From Streptococcus oralis (GTDB lineage Bacteria; Bacillota; Bacilli; Lactobacillales; Streptococcaceae): a stretch of 64,000 bases of DNA. Below, in pieces: positions 28,741 to 38,133 of this stretch. The DNA is taken from positions 1,302,001-1,366,000 of the forward strand of contig NZ_CP097843.1 of assembly GCF_023611505.1 (NCBI RefSeq), given 5' to 3'. The position numbers and the translations under genes were made by a program. The notes beneath the pieces were generated by a model that saw only the letters and a program-made list of their open reading frames with translations, was not told where the DNA came from and did not search any database. The first letter of the stretch is position 1. Each line of letters starts with the position of its first letter.

Positions 28741-31002
28741 ATGCTCTGTCAAAACTGTAAAATTAACGACTCAACAATTCATCTGTATACCAATATCAAT
28801 GGGCAGCAAAAGCAAATTGATCTCTGTCAAAATTGCTATAAAATTATCAAAACAGATCCAAATAATACCCTCTTTAAAGGAATGACTGACTTAAACAATC
28901 GTGACTTTGATCCTTTCGGAGACTTTTTCAATGATTTGAACAATTTCAGGGCTTCTTCAAATAACGTCCCTCCAACTCAATCCGGTGGGGGATACGGAGG
29001 CAATGGGGGATACGGACCTCAAAACCGCGGACCTGTTCAAACACCTCCTCCTAGCCAAGAAAGAGGGCTCCTAGAGGAATATGGTATCAACGTGACTGAA
29101 ATAGCTCGTCGAGGAGATATTGACCCTGTTATCGGCCGAGACGAGGAGATTATCCGCGTTATCGAAATCCTCAACCGTCGAACCAAAAACAATCCTGTCC
29201 TTATCGGAGAACCAGGTGTTGGTAAAACAGCCGTCGTTGAAGGTCTAGCTCAGAAGATTGTTGATGGTGATGTTCCCCATAAACTCCAAGGCAAGCAGGT
29301 CATCCGTCTGGATGTGGTTAGTCTAGTTCAAGGAACAGGGATTCGAGGCCAATTTGAAGAACGCATGCAAAAGCTCATGGAAGAAATTCGCAAACGCGAG
29401 GACATCATCCTCTTTATCGACGAAATTCATGAAATTGTTGGTGCAGGGTCAGCAGGTGATGGCAATATGGATGCAGGCAATATCCTGAAACCAGCCCTTG
29501 CCCGTGGTGAATTGCAATTGGTTGGCGCTACTACTCTCAATGAATACCGTATCATTGAAAAAGATGCTGCTTTGGAACGTCGTATGCAGCCTGTCAAAGT
29601 TGATGAACCAACTGTCGAAGAAACCATTATCATCCTCAAAGGGGTTCAAAAGAAATACGAAGACTACCATCACGTCATGTACACAGACGCTGCTATCGAA
29701 GCTGCTGCAAATCTTTCCAATCGCTATATCCAAGACCGCTTCTTGCCAGACAAGGCTATTGACCTGTTAGATGAAGCTGGTTCTAAGATGAATCTGACGC
29801 TGAACTTTGTTGATCCTAAAGTGATTGATCAGCGTTTAATTGAAGCTGAGAATCTCAAGGCTCAAGCTACTCGAGAGGAAGACTTTGAAAAGGCTGCCTA
29901 TTTCCGCGATCAGATTGCCAAGTACAAGGAAATGCAGAAAAACAAGGTGACTGACCAGGATACTCCTATCATTAGCGAGAAAACCATTGAGCATATCATT
30001 GAGCAGAAAACCAATATTCCTGTCGGAGAACTCAAAGAAAAAGAACAGTCTCAGCTTATCCATCTAGCAGACGACCTCAAAGCTCATGTCATTGGTCAAG
30101 ATGAAGCTGTCGATAAGATTGCCAAAGCCATCCGTCGTAATCGTGTTGGTCTTGGAACTCCTAACCGCCCAATCGGAAGCTTCCTCTTTGTCGGACCAAC
30201 TGGTGTCGGTAAGACAGAACTGTCCAAACAACTAGCCATTGAACTCTTTGGTTCTGCTGACAGCATGATTCGCTTTGATATGAGTGAATACATGGAAAAA
30301 CACAGTGTGGCTAAATTGGTCGGAGCCCCTCCAGGTTATGTTGGCTACGATGAAGCGGGTCAGTTAACGGAAAAAGTTCGTCGTAATCCTTACTCACTCA
30401 TCCTTCTCGATGAAGTCGAAAAAGCCCATCCAGATGTGATGCACATGTTCCTTCAAGTCTTAGACGATGGCCGTTTGACAGACGGACAAGGACGAACAGT
30501 TAGCTTTAAGGATGCTATCATTATCATGACCTCAAATGCCGGTACCGGTAAGGCCGAAGCCAGTGTTGGTTTTGGAGCTGCTCGTGAAGGTCGAACCAAC
30601 TCTGTTCTCGGTGAACTCGGCAACTTCTTTAGTCCTGAGTTTATGAACCGTTTTGACGGCATCATCGAATTTAAACCTCTCAGCAAGGACAACCTTCTCC
30701 AAATCGTCGAACTCATGCTAGCGGATGTCAACAAACGCCTCTCTAGCAACAACATCCACCTCGATGTGACTGACAAGGTCAAGGAAAAGTTGGTTGACTT
30801 GGGATATGATCCCAAAATGGGGGCACGGCCACTCCGTCGTACCATTCAAGACCATATTGAGGATGCTATCACAGACTACTACCTTGAAAACCCAAGTGAA
30901 AAAGACCTCAAGGCAGTTATGACAAGCAATGGTAAGATTCAAATCAAATCTGCCAAAAAAACTGAAAAAATCAAAGAAAATACTTCTGAAAGAGAAGAAT
31001 AA
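28741..31002 (+). CDS. clpE: ATP-dependent Clp protease ATP-binding subunit ClpE
   Basis: Hsp100/ClpATPase of 753 residues that unfolds proteins and can feed the ClpP protease, whose gene is also in this window. The ClpE hallmark is the N-terminal C4 zinc finger (Cys3, Cys6, Cys29, Cys32), followed by a Gly-rich linker. Two AAA+ modules follow: Walker A GEPGVGKT and Walker [15 protein letters not shown] in the first, and [10 protein letters not shown] and [13 protein letters not shown] in the second, with a UVR-like coiled segment ([14 protein letters not shown]) between them. It is under CtsR control, judged by the operator upstream. Confidence 0.97.
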   Translation: MLCQNCKINDSTIHLYTNINGQQKQIDLCQNCYKIIKTDPNNTLFKGMTDLNNRDFDPFGDFFNDLNNFRASSNNVPPTQSGGGYGGNGGYGPQNRGPVQTPPPSQERGLLEEYGINVTEIARRGDIDPVIGRDEEIIRVIEILNRRTKNNPVLIGEPGVGKTAVVEGLAQKIVDGDVPHKLQGKQVIRLDVVSLVQGTGIRGQFEERMQKLMEEIRKREDIILFIDEIHEIVGAGSAGDGNMDAGNILKPALARGELQLVGATTLNEYRIIEKDAALERRMQPVKVDEPTVEETIIILKGVQKKYEDYHHVMYTDAAIEAAANLSNRYIQDRFLPDKAIDLLDEAGSKMNLTLNFVDPKVIDQRLIEAENLKAQATREEDFEKAAYFRDQIAKYKEMQKNKVTDQDTPIISEKTIEHIIEQKTNIPVGELKEKEQSQLIHLADDLKAHVIGQDEAVDKIAKAIRRNRVGLGTPNRPIGSFLFVGPTGVGKTELSKQLAIELFGSADSMIRFDMSEYMEKHSVAKLVGAPPGYVGYDEAGQLTEKVRRNPYSLILLDEVEKAHPDVMHMFLQVLDDGRLTDGQGRTVSFKDAIIIMTSNAGTGKAEASVGFGAAREGRTNSVLGELGNFFSPEFMNRFDGIIEFKPLSKDNLLQIVELMLADVNKRLSSNNIHLDVTDKVKEKLVDLGYDPKMGARPLRRTIQDHIEDAITDYYLENPSEKDLKAVMTSNGKIQIKSAKKTEKIKENTSEREE

Positions 31003-31013
31003 AACGACCTAAC

Positions 31014-31050
31014 AGGTGCAGGAAGTCTAGCAATTTCTGCACCTTTTTTT
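31014..31050 (+). terminator. clpE terminator
   Basis: Perfect 8-bp stem AGGTGCAG (31014-31021) with CTGCACCT (31037-31044), then a run of seven or more T. Confidence 0.9.
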
Positions 31051-31070
31051 ACTAAAATAACTGTAAATTC

Positions 31071-31099
31071 TTGACAGCTAGCCCCTCGTCCATTATGAT
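31071..31099 (+). promoter_or_regulatory. Promoter of the NUDIX gene
   Basis: TTGACA (31071-31076), 17-bp spacer, TATGAT (31094-31099). Its position shows that translation must start at the downstream ATG (31134). Confidence 0.75.
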
Positions 31100-31133
31100 A
31101 ATAATAAAGATACTAGAGAATGAGGAAAGTTCA

Positions 31134-31586
31134 ATGGCAAACCCAACTTTTGGTGATAAAAAAGAGAATGTGACCTACCAGCCTCGCTATGGCGTGTACG
31201 CAGTTATTCCTGATGCAGAAAAAAAACAAATTGTCCTAGTTCAAGCTCCCAATGGTGCTTGGTTCTTGCCAGGTGGAGAAATTGAAGCAGGCGAAGATCA
31301 TCAAGATGCACTGAAGAGAGAACTAATCGAAGAACTTGGCTTTACAGCTGAGATTGGAACCTATTATGGGCAAGCTGATGAGTATTTCTACTCTCGCCAC
31401 CGTGATACCTACTACTACAACCCAGCTTATCTCTATGAAGCTACTTCTTTCCAAGAAGTACAAAAACCATTGGAAGATTTTAATCATATTGCTTGGTTTC
31501 CTATTGATGAAGCAATTGAAAAACTCAAACGTGGTAGCCATAAATGGGGAATTGAAGCTTGGAAAATCCAGCATGGAATTGACTAA
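31134..31586 (+). CDS. NUDIX hydrolase
   Basis: NUDIX-family pyrophosphohydrolase of 150 residues. The Nudix box is complete (GGEIEAGEDHQDAL then REL-EELGF). The substrate is unknown; nucleoside diphosphate derivatives are typical. The start at 31134 is chosen because a longer in-frame reading would begin inside the -35 promoter element, and because GAGGAAAG lies 6 bases upstream of this ATG. The late segment FNHIAWFPIDEAIEKLK is usual for MutT-like proteins. Confidence 0.88.
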   Translation: MANPTFGDKKENVTYQPRYGVYAVIPDAEKKQIVLVQAPNGAWFLPGGEIEAGEDHQDALKRELIEELGFTAEIGTYYGQADEYFYSRHRDTYYYNPAYLYEATSFQEVQKPLEDFNHIAWFPIDEAIEKLKRGSHKWGIEAWKIQHGID

Positions 31587-31612
31587 ATTGCACGATTTTA
31601 TCCAAAAAGTGC

Positions 31613-31618
31613 TATAAT
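31613..31618 (+). promoter_or_regulatory. -10 element for the DUF1827 gene
   Basis: Extended -10 TGCTATAAT (TATAAT at 31613-31618) shortly before the RBS CGGAGGA and start at 31645. A TTGCAC lies 19 bp upstream. Confidence 0.5.
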
Positions 31619-31644
31619 AGAGTTAGAAAATCGGAGGAACTGTT

Positions 31645-31944
31645 ATGAAGCTTATCAACACGACTAATTCACACTCGCAACTTGTTAAAAGCCAATTAGA
31701 AAGTACTGACGCAACTCTTGTTGAGGTCTATTCGGCCGGAAATACAGATGTGGTTTTCACACAAGCCCCGCTTCACTATGAAATCCTCATTTCCAACAAA
31801 CACCGTGCTATTCGTGAACCCGAAATTGAAACCATCCAAGACTTCTTCTTGAAACGTAAAATCGACAAAGAAAGTATCGATGAAGCAAGTATCAAAACCC
31901 TCTATTCGGATAAATTGATTGAGATTTCAATCCCTATAAAATAA
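31645..31944 (+). CDS. DUF1827 family protein
   Basis: Protein of 99 residues beginning MKLINTTNSHSQLVKSQLES. It fits the DUF1827 family found in streptococci and enterococci; no function is established. It is soluble, with no signal peptide or membrane segment, and has a good RBS (GGAGG). It sits between a NUDIX gene and metK, the same neighbourhood as in pneumococcus. Confidence 0.8.
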   Translation: MKLINTTNSHSQLVKSQLESTDATLVEVYSAGNTDVVFTQAPLHYEILISNKHRAIREPEIETIQDFFLKRKIDKESIDEASIKTLYSDKLIEISIPIK

Positions 31945-31948
31945 GAAG

Positions 31949-31969
31949 ACCAGCTTAAAAGCTGGTTTT
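31949..31969 (+). terminator. Terminator after the DUF1827 gene
   Basis: Perfect 8-bp stem ACCAGCTT (31949-31956) with AAGCTGGT (31959-31966) and a T-run. Confidence 0.75.
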
Positions 31970-31977
31970 CACTTGCA

Positions 31978-32013
31978 AAAAAGATTGGTAGTTGTGTACT
32001 ACCAATCTTTTTT
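31978..32013. terminator. Bidirectional terminator between DUF1827 and metK
   Basis: A-run, GATTGGTAGT (31983-31992), 5-base loop, ACTACCAATC (31998-32007), T-run. It can stop transcription from both convergent genes. Confidence 0.85.
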
Positions 32014-32016
32014 ATT

Positions 32017-33207
32017 TTATTTCACAGCTTCTTTCAAAGCCTCTACCTTGTCCAAACGTTCCCATGGAAGGTCAATATCTGTACGTCCCATGTGTCCATA
32101 AGCCGCTGTTTGACGGTAAATTGGACGTTTAAGATCCAGCATTTGGATAATTCCTGCAGGGCGAAGATCAAAGGTTTGACGCGCTGCTTTTTCAAGTTTG
32201 CTTTCAGCTACTGTTCCTGTACCGAAAGTATCGATACGAACAGAAACAGGCTGTGCCACACCGATGGCATAGGCCAATTGCACTTCTACTTTCTTAGCAA
32301 GACCTGCTGCCACGATATTCTTGGCAATGTAGCGAGCTGCATATGACGCAGAACGATCCACCTTAGTCGCATCCTTACCAGAGAAGGCACCGCCACCATG
32401 ACGAGAATAGCCACCATAGGTATCCACGATGATCTTACGACCAGTCAAACCTGAGTCTCCTTGAGGTCCACCGATGACAAAGCGGCCAGTCGGATTGATG
32501 AAGAATTTTGTTTGCTCATCCAAGTAAGAAGCTGGAATAACTTCTTTGATAACCTTGTTAATCACATCTTGATGGATTTGTTCATTAGTAGCTTCTGGAT
32601 CGTGCTGAGTTGAAATAACGACTGTGTCCACACGTACTGGACGATCATTTTCATCGTACTCAACTGTAACTTGTGATTTGGCATCTGGACGAAGATAACT
32701 GATTTCACCAGACTTACGAAGTTCTGCCAAACGACGAACCAACTTGTGGCTGAGTGAGATTGGCAATGGCATGAGTTCTTCTGTCTCATCCACTGCAAAT
32801 CCAAACATGAGACCTTGGTCACCAGCACCAATCAAGTCAAGCGGATCTTGATCTGCACTTCCACGGACTTCCAAGGCTTCGTTAACACCTTGGGCGATGT
32901 CCGGCGACTGCTCAACAAGCGATGGATGAACTCCAACTGTTTCCGCAGAAAAACCATATTCTGCATTCGTATAACCAATCTCTGCAATGGTATCACGAAC
33001 CACACGGTTGATATCCACATAAGCATTTGTAGAAATTTCACCAAAAACATGGACAGAACCAGTGTATACAGCTGTCTCAGCAGCAACGTGCGCCTCTGGA
33101 TCCTTTGCTAAAATAGCATCCAAAATCGCATCTGAAATTTGGTCTGCAATCTTATCCGGATGCCCCTCAGATACAGATTCAGACGTGAATAATTTACGTT
33201 CTGACAT
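32017..33207 (-). CDS. metK: S-adenosylmethionine synthetase
   Basis: MAT enzyme of 396 residues that makes SAM from methionine and ATP. Motifs include [20 protein letters not shown] near the N-terminus, [10 protein letters not shown], the P-loop-like [17 protein letters not shown] and DLPWERLD near the end. The length is standard. Its leader carries a SAM-III (SMK) riboswitch that controls translation, so SAM represses its own synthesis. Confidence 0.97.
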   Translation of the reverse strand: MSERKLFTSESVSEGHPDKIADQISDAILDAILAKDPEAHVAAETAVYTGSVHVFGEISTNAYVDINRVVRDTIAEIGYTNAEYGFSAETVGVHPSLVEQSPDIAQGVNEALEVRGSADQDPLDLIGAGDQGLMFGFAVDETEELMPLPISLSHKLVRRLAELRKSGEISYLRPDAKSQVTVEYDENDRPVRVDTVVISTQHDPEATNEQIHQDVINKVIKEVIPASYLDEQTKFFINPTGRFVIGGPQGDSGLTGRKIIVDTYGGYSRHGGGAFSGKDATKVDRSASYAARYIAKNIVAAGLAKKVEVQLAYAIGVAQPVSVRIDTFGTGTVAESKLEKAARQTFDLRPAGIIQMLDLKRPIYRQTAAYGHMGRTDIDLPWERLDKVEALKEAVK

Positions 33208-33211
33208 AAAA

Positions 33212-33286
33212 ATGTCCCCCCTTAAAAAATATTGTTATAGAGTTACAAAGTACTGATAGAAATTTCTACCATCTTATCGGGACTAT
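33212..33286 (-). promoter_or_regulatory. SMK box (SAM-III) riboswitch of metK
   Basis: The minus-strand leader matches the SMK box of lactic acid bacteria: a GTCCCGATAAGATGG segment (from 33283), a small hairpin with GGTAGAAATTTCTATC, the conserved CTTTGTAACTC, and an over-long Shine-Dalgarno AAGGGGGGAC (33216-33223). In the SAM-bound state the 5' GTCCC region pairs with the Shine-Dalgarno and blocks the ribosome. Position directly upstream of metK is as expected. Confidence 0.88.
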
Positions 33287-33297
33287 ATAACCTTATC

Positions 33298-33303
33298 ATT
33301 ATA
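33298..33303 (-). promoter_or_regulatory. Extended -10 of metK
   Basis: TGGTATAAT on the minus strand (TATAAT at 33298-33303), about 12 bases before the riboswitch begins. No strong -35 was seen. Confidence 0.6.
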
Positions 33304-33361
33304 CCACTTTTTACTCATTTTTGCATTCTTTTCGAAAATTTATAAAACGAAGGTACAAAAA

Positions 33362-33377
33362 GGAGCCATTCAGCTCC
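33362..33377 (-). terminator. cshB terminator
   Basis: GGAGC (33362-33366) pairs with GCTCC (33373-33377), then TTTTTGT on the minus strand. The stem is short but the T-run is clear. Confidence 0.65.
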
Positions 33378-33387
33378 AATTTTGTTC

Positions 33388-34731
33388 TTAAAATGTTTGG
33401 CGTTTGGCTTTACGCTCGGCACGGCCACGAGCACGATTTTCAGCACGCTTGGTTTTGCGACGTTTTTCATCCACCGCCCATTGAATCTTCTTCTTGTAGC
33501 CTGGTTTGACTTTTTTCTTTTTCTTCTTGACCAAGCCAATCATTTCGATATCAAGCTTATCCTGCTTCTTTTCACGATTGGCACGACGATCACGGTCATA
33601 GGTATCTTGAAACTCTCCGTCTTTGACCATCTTAGGAGTAAACTTGATACCTAATTTTTCCAACTCACGGATATCCGAGTCATCACTAGGCTGGTAAAGG
33701 GTAATAGCCGTACCAGACAGTCCGTTGCGCCCAGTTCGTCCAACACGGTGAACAAAGAAGGACAAGTCTTGCGGAATGGCGTCATTGATAACATGGCTGA
33801 CACCTTCAATGTCAATTCCACGCGCTGCCAAGTCCGTTGCGACAATATACTCAAAATCTAGATTTTTCACCTGATTCATAATCCGCTTGCGTTCACGAGG
33901 GGCAATATCTCCATGAATCTTTGCTACCTTCAATCCTTGAGCAGTCAAATATGCATGCAATTCATCAGCACGCGTTTTAGTGTTAACAAAAATCATTGCC
34001 AAATACGGTTGCATCAACTGAGTCAACTGATAAATTTGAGCATTCTTGTCGCGACCCTTGGTCGAAATCAACCAGTTATCAATCGTATCTGAGATGACTG
34101 TCTTGGTCTTGATTTTTTCCATGACAGGATTTGACAAGTATTTTTTCAAGAACGGTTGCAATTTTTGTGGAATGGTCGCTGAAAAGACCATGAATTGCAA
34201 GTCTTTTGGAAGGCTCCCTGCAATCTTATCGACTGTCTCCAAGAATCCCATATCCAAGGTCATATCGGCTTCATCAACTACAAATGTCTTAGCCTTGTGA
34301 ATAGCCAAATCACCAGATTTGACCAAGTCATAGATGCGACCTGGCGTTCCGATAACGATATGTGGTTGGTTGCTGGCCAGTTTTTCAATCTGACGCGCCT
34401 TATCCGTACCACCCACATAATTAACCACACGAACTTCGACATCTGAGTGAGCTGCAATCTGACGAGCTGCTTGGTAAATTTGAGTAGCCAACTCACGACT
34501 TGGTGCAGTAATGACCGCCTGCACACTATCGCTAGTTTCATCTAATTGCTGAAAAATGGGTAGTAAGAAAGTGTGGGTCTTTCCTGAACCTGTTTTTGAC
34601 TCGCCCACCAAGTCACGACCTGCCAAGACAATAGGAATCAACTTTTCCTGAACTTCGGTAGGAGTCGTAAACTTCAACTCCTCCAAGGCTTCTGCTATAT
34701 AATTTTTAAATTGAAATTTCTTAAATGACAT
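33388..34731 (-). CDS. cshB: DEAD-box RNA helicase CshB
   Basis: ATP-dependent RNA helicase of 447 residues. It has the Q motif region (FKNYIAEALEELKFTTPTEVQ), motif I SKTGSGKT, Ia PSRELA, II VDEADMTLD, III SATIP and VI HRVGRTGRNG. The basic C-terminal tail (KKKKKKVKPGYKKK and an Arg-rich end) binds RNA. The DEADM box and the length match CshB of Bacillus and streptococci, which helps cold growth and RNA turnover. It is monocistronic with its own terminator. Confidence 0.93.
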   Translation of the reverse strand: MSFKKFQFKNYIAEALEELKFTTPTEVQEKLIPIVLAGRDLVGESKTGSGKTHTFLLPIFQQLDETSDSVQAVITAPSRELATQIYQAARQIAAHSDVEVRVVNYVGGTDKARQIEKLASNQPHIVIGTPGRIYDLVKSGDLAIHKAKTFVVDEADMTLDMGFLETVDKIAGSLPKDLQFMVFSATIPQKLQPFLKKYLSNPVMEKIKTKTVISDTIDNWLISTKGRDKNAQIYQLTQLMQPYLAMIFVNTKTRADELHAYLTAQGLKVAKIHGDIAPRERKRIMNQVKNLDFEYIVATDLAARGIDIEGVSHVINDAIPQDLSFFVHRVGRTGRNGLSGTAITLYQPSDDSDIRELEKLGIKFTPKMVKDGEFQDTYDRDRRANREKKQDKLDIEMIGLVKKKKKKVKPGYKKKIQWAVDEKRRKTKRAENRARGRAERKAKRQTF

Positions 34732-34831
34732 ACTATCCTCGATTCTATCCTTTCAATTATACCATATTTTGTCCTATTTCAGTAGCTTCATTTGAATCTC
34801 AGTCCTGTATTAAAGATTCAAGTAGCTTAAA

Positions 34832-34856
34832 AGGTTGGAACCTCTGATTCCAACCT
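34832..34856 (-). terminator. Terminator after the endonuclease/phosphatase gene
   Basis: Perfect 9-bp stem AGGTTGGAA (34832-34840) with TTCCAACCT (34848-34856), then TTTTAAGC on the minus strand. Confidence 0.8.
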
Positions 34857-34862
34857 CTTTCA

Positions 34863-35678
34863 TTATTTCCAGGTCAATACAGCATTCAAACCATAGTGGT
34901 CACTGACTTGTGGACCATTTTGGCCATCAAAAACTACATGCAAACTTTCCACTTCTAAGTCTTTTGTCGTAAAGACATAATCGATTCGTAGTGATTCGGT
35001 ATTTCCTTTCCAGCCATCAATTTCTGGTGGAACGGTATAGCTACCACTTCTTTCTTTCGCAACTTCAAACGCGTCTTGTAATCCTAATGGGCTAGCTAAA
35101 ATCGCTTGATAGCCTTCCTGACCAGCTGGGTTGTTGAAATCTCCAGCTAAAATCAGAGGTTTGTTCAACTCTTTTAATACAGCCTCAAATCGTGCCCATT
35201 CTTCTTGGAAACCTTTATCCCACCAAGAGAGATGGACACTTGCAAGAGCAAGTTCCTTGCCTTCAACCTCTGTCTCAGTTAAGGCAACACGGCGAGTATG
35301 GTAGTCCGTTGGATCATCTACATCTGATACTAAAATCTCACGCGCCTTAATAGGTGTTTTGGATAAGATAGCTACACCTTCATGGTAGCGGTCATAGCCA
35401 ATATGATTATAAGCCCAAGTCCAGTAGTAGTTTTTCCCTTTCTCAGCCAATTTTTCAACCAGAAGTCGTACATAGTGATCCTGATGAATAGGTTCTGCTG
35501 ATGGCAAAGCTTGATAGTGATTGTTAACCTCTACCTCCGGCGAAGTCATTTCTTGATTAATTTCTTGAAAACAGATCAAATCATAATCTTTGTCAAGAAT
35601 ATCTTGGAGCAAGAGCTGGAATTTTTCCTCTGCTTCTTTTTCCATCCAACTATGAGTATTGAGTGTTAAAAATTTCAT
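34863..35678 (-). CDS. Endonuclease/exonuclease/phosphatase family protein
   Basis: Metal-dependent phosphodiesterase-fold protein of 271 residues. EEP landmarks are LTLNTHSW at the start, the metal-binding Glu in ICFQEIN (about residue 39), GDFNNPAG (Asp and Asn) and the terminal SDHYGLNAVL with its catalytic His. No signal peptide is present, so it is cytosolic. The substrate could be nucleic acid, a phospholipid headgroup or a sugar phosphate; family resemblance alone does not decide. It lies directly downstream of ptsG, with a strong terminator between them. Confidence 0.85.
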   Translation of the reverse strand: MKFLTLNTHSWMEKEAEEKFQLLLQDILDKDYDLICFQEINQEMTSPEVEVNNHYQALPSAEPIHQDHYVRLLVEKLAEKGKNYYWTWAYNHIGYDRYHEGVAILSKTPIKAREILVSDVDDPTDYHTRRVALTETEVEGKELALASVHLSWWDKGFQEEWARFEAVLKELNKPLILAGDFNNPAGQEGYQAILASPLGLQDAFEVAKERSGSYTVPPEIDGWKGNTESLRIDYVFTTKDLEVESLHVVFDGQNGPQVSDHYGLNAVLTWK

Positions 35679-35696
35679 GCTTTTCTCCTAAAACAA

Positions 35697-35722
35697 GAGG
35701 TTGGAAAACAGCTTCCAACCTC
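35697..35722 (-). terminator. ptsG terminator
   Basis: Perfect 10-bp stem GAGGTTGGAA (35697-35706) with TTCCAACCTC (35713-35722), then TTGTTTTAG on the minus strand. The arms resemble those of the terminator at 34832-34856. Confidence 0.85.
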
Positions 35723-35729
35723 GAGTATA

Positions 35730-37916
35730 TTACAATTCTACTTTAGCAACTGCTGTTTTAGCTGCAAGAGAACCTGTTTGTTCTAATTTAACTGATTTGA
35801 TAGCATCACCATTTGTAAAGACAACCACTGTTGATGTTTCACGACCGGCTGCACGGATAGCATCCAAGTCAGCTGTAACAAGAAGATCACCTGCTGCAAC
35901 CTTTTGTCCTTCAGAAACGTGAACAGTAAATGGTTTTCCTTCAAGGCTTACAGTATCCAAACCAATATGAACAAGTACTTCAAGACCTGATTCAGTAACA
36001 AGTCCAAGTGCATGTTTTGTTGGGAAGATACTTGATACAGTACCTGTAACTGGAGATACAATGTTTCCATTTGCTGGTTCTACTGCAAAACCATCACCCA
36101 TCATTTTTTGAGCAAAGACTGGATCTTTCACTTGTTCCAAGGCAATAACTTGACCGTCAGCTACTGAGTAAACTTCCTCAGTTACACCTTTAAAATGTAC
36201 AGTATTTTTTTGAGTTTCTGTCATTTGACTTGGAAGAGTTTCAGGAATTACTTCACCTGAGTCAAGGATATCTTGGATATCAGATTTCAATACGTCAGCT
36301 TTTGGTCCGTAGATAGCTTGGACACCTTGTCCTTTCATGACAAGACCCATAGCGCCTTCTGCTTTCCATTGTTCCTCAGTACCAACACGATCTGCATCCT
36401 TAACAGTTACACGAAGACGAGTCATACATGCATCTACATCTACGATGTTTGCACGACCACCAAGAAGGTTAATGATATTTACAGCTTGAGAAGCTGCTGC
36501 AACTTTTGTTTCTCCTGGAGCTGCATCTTCTGATGCTCCTTCAGCAGTTTCATAGTTTCCGTTACGTCCTGGAGTGGCATAGTTGAATTTTTGAATCATG
36601 AAGTTGGCAATGAAGTACATGATGACTGCAAAGAGGACAGTTACCCAGATAAAGTTAATGACATCCATACCAAGACCAGCATTGATAGCTAGTGGAGTAC
36701 GAGTCAAGAATTCGATTGAACCGAATGAGTGCACACGAAGGTGAACAATATCCGCCATAGCAAAGGCAGCACCTTGAACTACTGAATAAACAAGGTAAAG
36801 AGGTGTTGCGATGAACATAAACATATACTCGATAGGTTCAGTAACACCTGTCAAGAATGTTGCAAGGGCTGTCGCAATCATCATACCCTTGTATTGGTGT
36901 TTCTTATCAGCATCAACATTACGGTAGATAGCAACGATGACACCCATCAAGATACCAAATGAACCAATCATTTGTCCAACTTTGAAACGAGCTGGGTGAA
37001 CAGTATCTAACAAGTGTTGGTATTGACTAGCATCAGTACCTTTAAGGTTTACAAGGTCTGTTACCCATGCAAGCCATAGTGGGTCTTGACCGAATACTTG
37101 AGTACCTTTAGCTGCACCAGTTAAAATGTCATAAGTACCACCAAGAGCTGTATAGTTCATTGGGATAGTCAACATGTGGTGAAGACCAAATGGCAAGAGC
37201 AAACGTTCCAAAGTACCATACAAGAATGGTGCAAGAACAGGTGCTGTTTCTTGTGAATTGGCAATCCAGATACCAAAGTTGTTGATACCTGTTTGAACAA
37301 CTGGCCAGAAAGCTGCAAGTACAATTGCTGCAATAGCTGAACGAAGGATGACAACGAATGGTACGAAGCGTTTCCCATTGAAGAATGAAAGCGCATCAGG
37401 AAGTTTACGGTAGTTGTAGTATTTGTTAAAGGCAGTTGCCCCTACAAAACCAGAGATAATCCCTACAAAAACACCCATGTTCAATGCTGGTGCTTCAAGA
37501 ACACTGATGAAGTAATCAGAAACTTTGATTGAGCCTCCAAAGAGAGTAGTGACCATAGCCTCAGGGTTTTTCAGCATATCACTTGTAACTCCAAAGATAG
37601 TACCAGTGATACGGTTGATTAAGATAAAGGCAAGTCCTGCTGCAAAAGCACCGCCTGCACGTTCTTTAGCCCAGCTACCACCGATAGCAAGAGCAAACAA
37701 AATATGAAGGTTACCGATAACTCCCCAACCGATTTGCTCAAGAATTCCACCTGTAATAACAAGTGGGGCAAGATTTGGGTCAATCAATGCAAGCGACTTA
37801 CCGATTGAAATCATCAATCCAGCCGCTGGCATAACAGCGATAACCACCATCAATGCCTTACCGAATTTTTGCCAAAATTCGAAAGACAAGACATTTTTGA
37901 ATGTATCTTTCATCAT
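35730..37916 (-). CDS. ptsG: PTS glucose-family transporter, EIICBA
   Basis: Single-chain sugar phosphotransferase permease of 728 residues. The EIIC domain (about 10-430) has many membrane helices; the EIIB domain (about 480-560) carries the phosphorylated Cys in VDACMTRLRVTV; the EIIA domain (about 590-728) carries the active His in VLVHIGLDTVSLEG. The order C-B-A and the glucose-superfamily motifs fit the main glucose transporter of streptococci; maltose-type members are related, so the exact sugar is inferred from the syntenic ftsEX neighbourhood. A CcpA-type palindrome sits between promoter and gene. Confidence 0.9.
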   Translation of the reverse strand: MMKDTFKNVLSFEFWQKFGKALMVVIAVMPAAGLMISIGKSLALIDPNLAPLVITGGILEQIGWGVIGNLHILFALAIGGSWAKERAGGAFAAGLAFILINRITGTIFGVTSDMLKNPEAMVTTLFGGSIKVSDYFISVLEAPALNMGVFVGIISGFVGATAFNKYYNYRKLPDALSFFNGKRFVPFVVILRSAIAAIVLAAFWPVVQTGINNFGIWIANSQETAPVLAPFLYGTLERLLLPFGLHHMLTIPMNYTALGGTYDILTGAAKGTQVFGQDPLWLAWVTDLVNLKGTDASQYQHLLDTVHPARFKVGQMIGSFGILMGVIVAIYRNVDADKKHQYKGMMIATALATFLTGVTEPIEYMFMFIATPLYLVYSVVQGAAFAMADIVHLRVHSFGSIEFLTRTPLAINAGLGMDVINFIWVTVLFAVIMYFIANFMIQKFNYATPGRNGNYETAEGASEDAAPGETKVAAASQAVNIINLLGGRANIVDVDACMTRLRVTVKDADRVGTEEQWKAEGAMGLVMKGQGVQAIYGPKADVLKSDIQDILDSGEVIPETLPSQMTETQKNTVHFKGVTEEVYSVADGQVIALEQVKDPVFAQKMMGDGFAVEPANGNIVSPVTGTVSSIFPTKHALGLVTESGLEVLVHIGLDTVSLEGKPFTVHVSEGQKVAAGDLLVTADLDAIRAAGRETSTVVVFTNGDAIKSVKLEQTGSLAAKTAVAKVEL

Positions 37917-37940
37917 TCAAATCTCCTTTATATTTTTTAG

Positions 37941-37965
37941 GCAAACGTTTTACGAAAACGTTTGC
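37941..37965 (-). promoter_or_regulatory. CcpA (cre-like) palindrome before ptsG
   Basis: Perfect 11-bp inverted repeat (GCAAACGTTTT at 37941-37951, AAAACGTTTGC at 37955-37965) with a 3-bp spacer. Each half contains the AACG core of cre; read from the minus strand, TGCAAACGTTTTCG matches the cre consensus except at its last base. It lies about 20 bp downstream of the -10, a position for repression or roadblock. Confidence 0.7.
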
Positions 37966-37981
37966 ACTTATTTATAATTCA

Positions 37982-38009
37982 ATTATACCACTTTATTTTT
38001 TTTTGTAAA
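37982..38009 (-). promoter_or_regulatory. ptsG promoter
   Basis: Minus-strand TTTACA (38004-38009), 16-bp spacer, TATAAT (37982-37987) with an extended TGG. Confidence 0.75.
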
Positions 38010-38054
38010 GGCTTTTATAAAAAAATTGTCTACTTTTTTTAATTTTTAGAAGGA

Positions 38055-38084
38055 AAAAGAGAAGTTTACGAAAACTTCTCTTTT
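38055..38084 (-). terminator. Terminator of the ftsEX operon
   Basis: 13-bp stem AAAAGAGAAGTTT (38055-38067) with AAACTTCTCTTTT (38072-38084). The A/T flanks make it usable in either direction. It separates ftsX from the ptsG promoter. Confidence 0.8.
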
Positions 38085-38133
38085 AAAAATGTTTTGTTTT
38101 TCTGTTTTTATCTCAATTTGCATTTACATCCAA

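Noticed and set aside
30453..30845. 130-codon minus-strand frame inside clpE
   Set aside because: It is the antisense shadow of the second AAA+ module, with Arg/Ser-rich content typical of shadows.
31071..31133. Upstream start for the NUDIX gene at 31071
   Set aside because: The extra 21 codons overlap a consensus promoter (TTGACA, 17 bp, TATGAT) and lack a ribosome-binding site.
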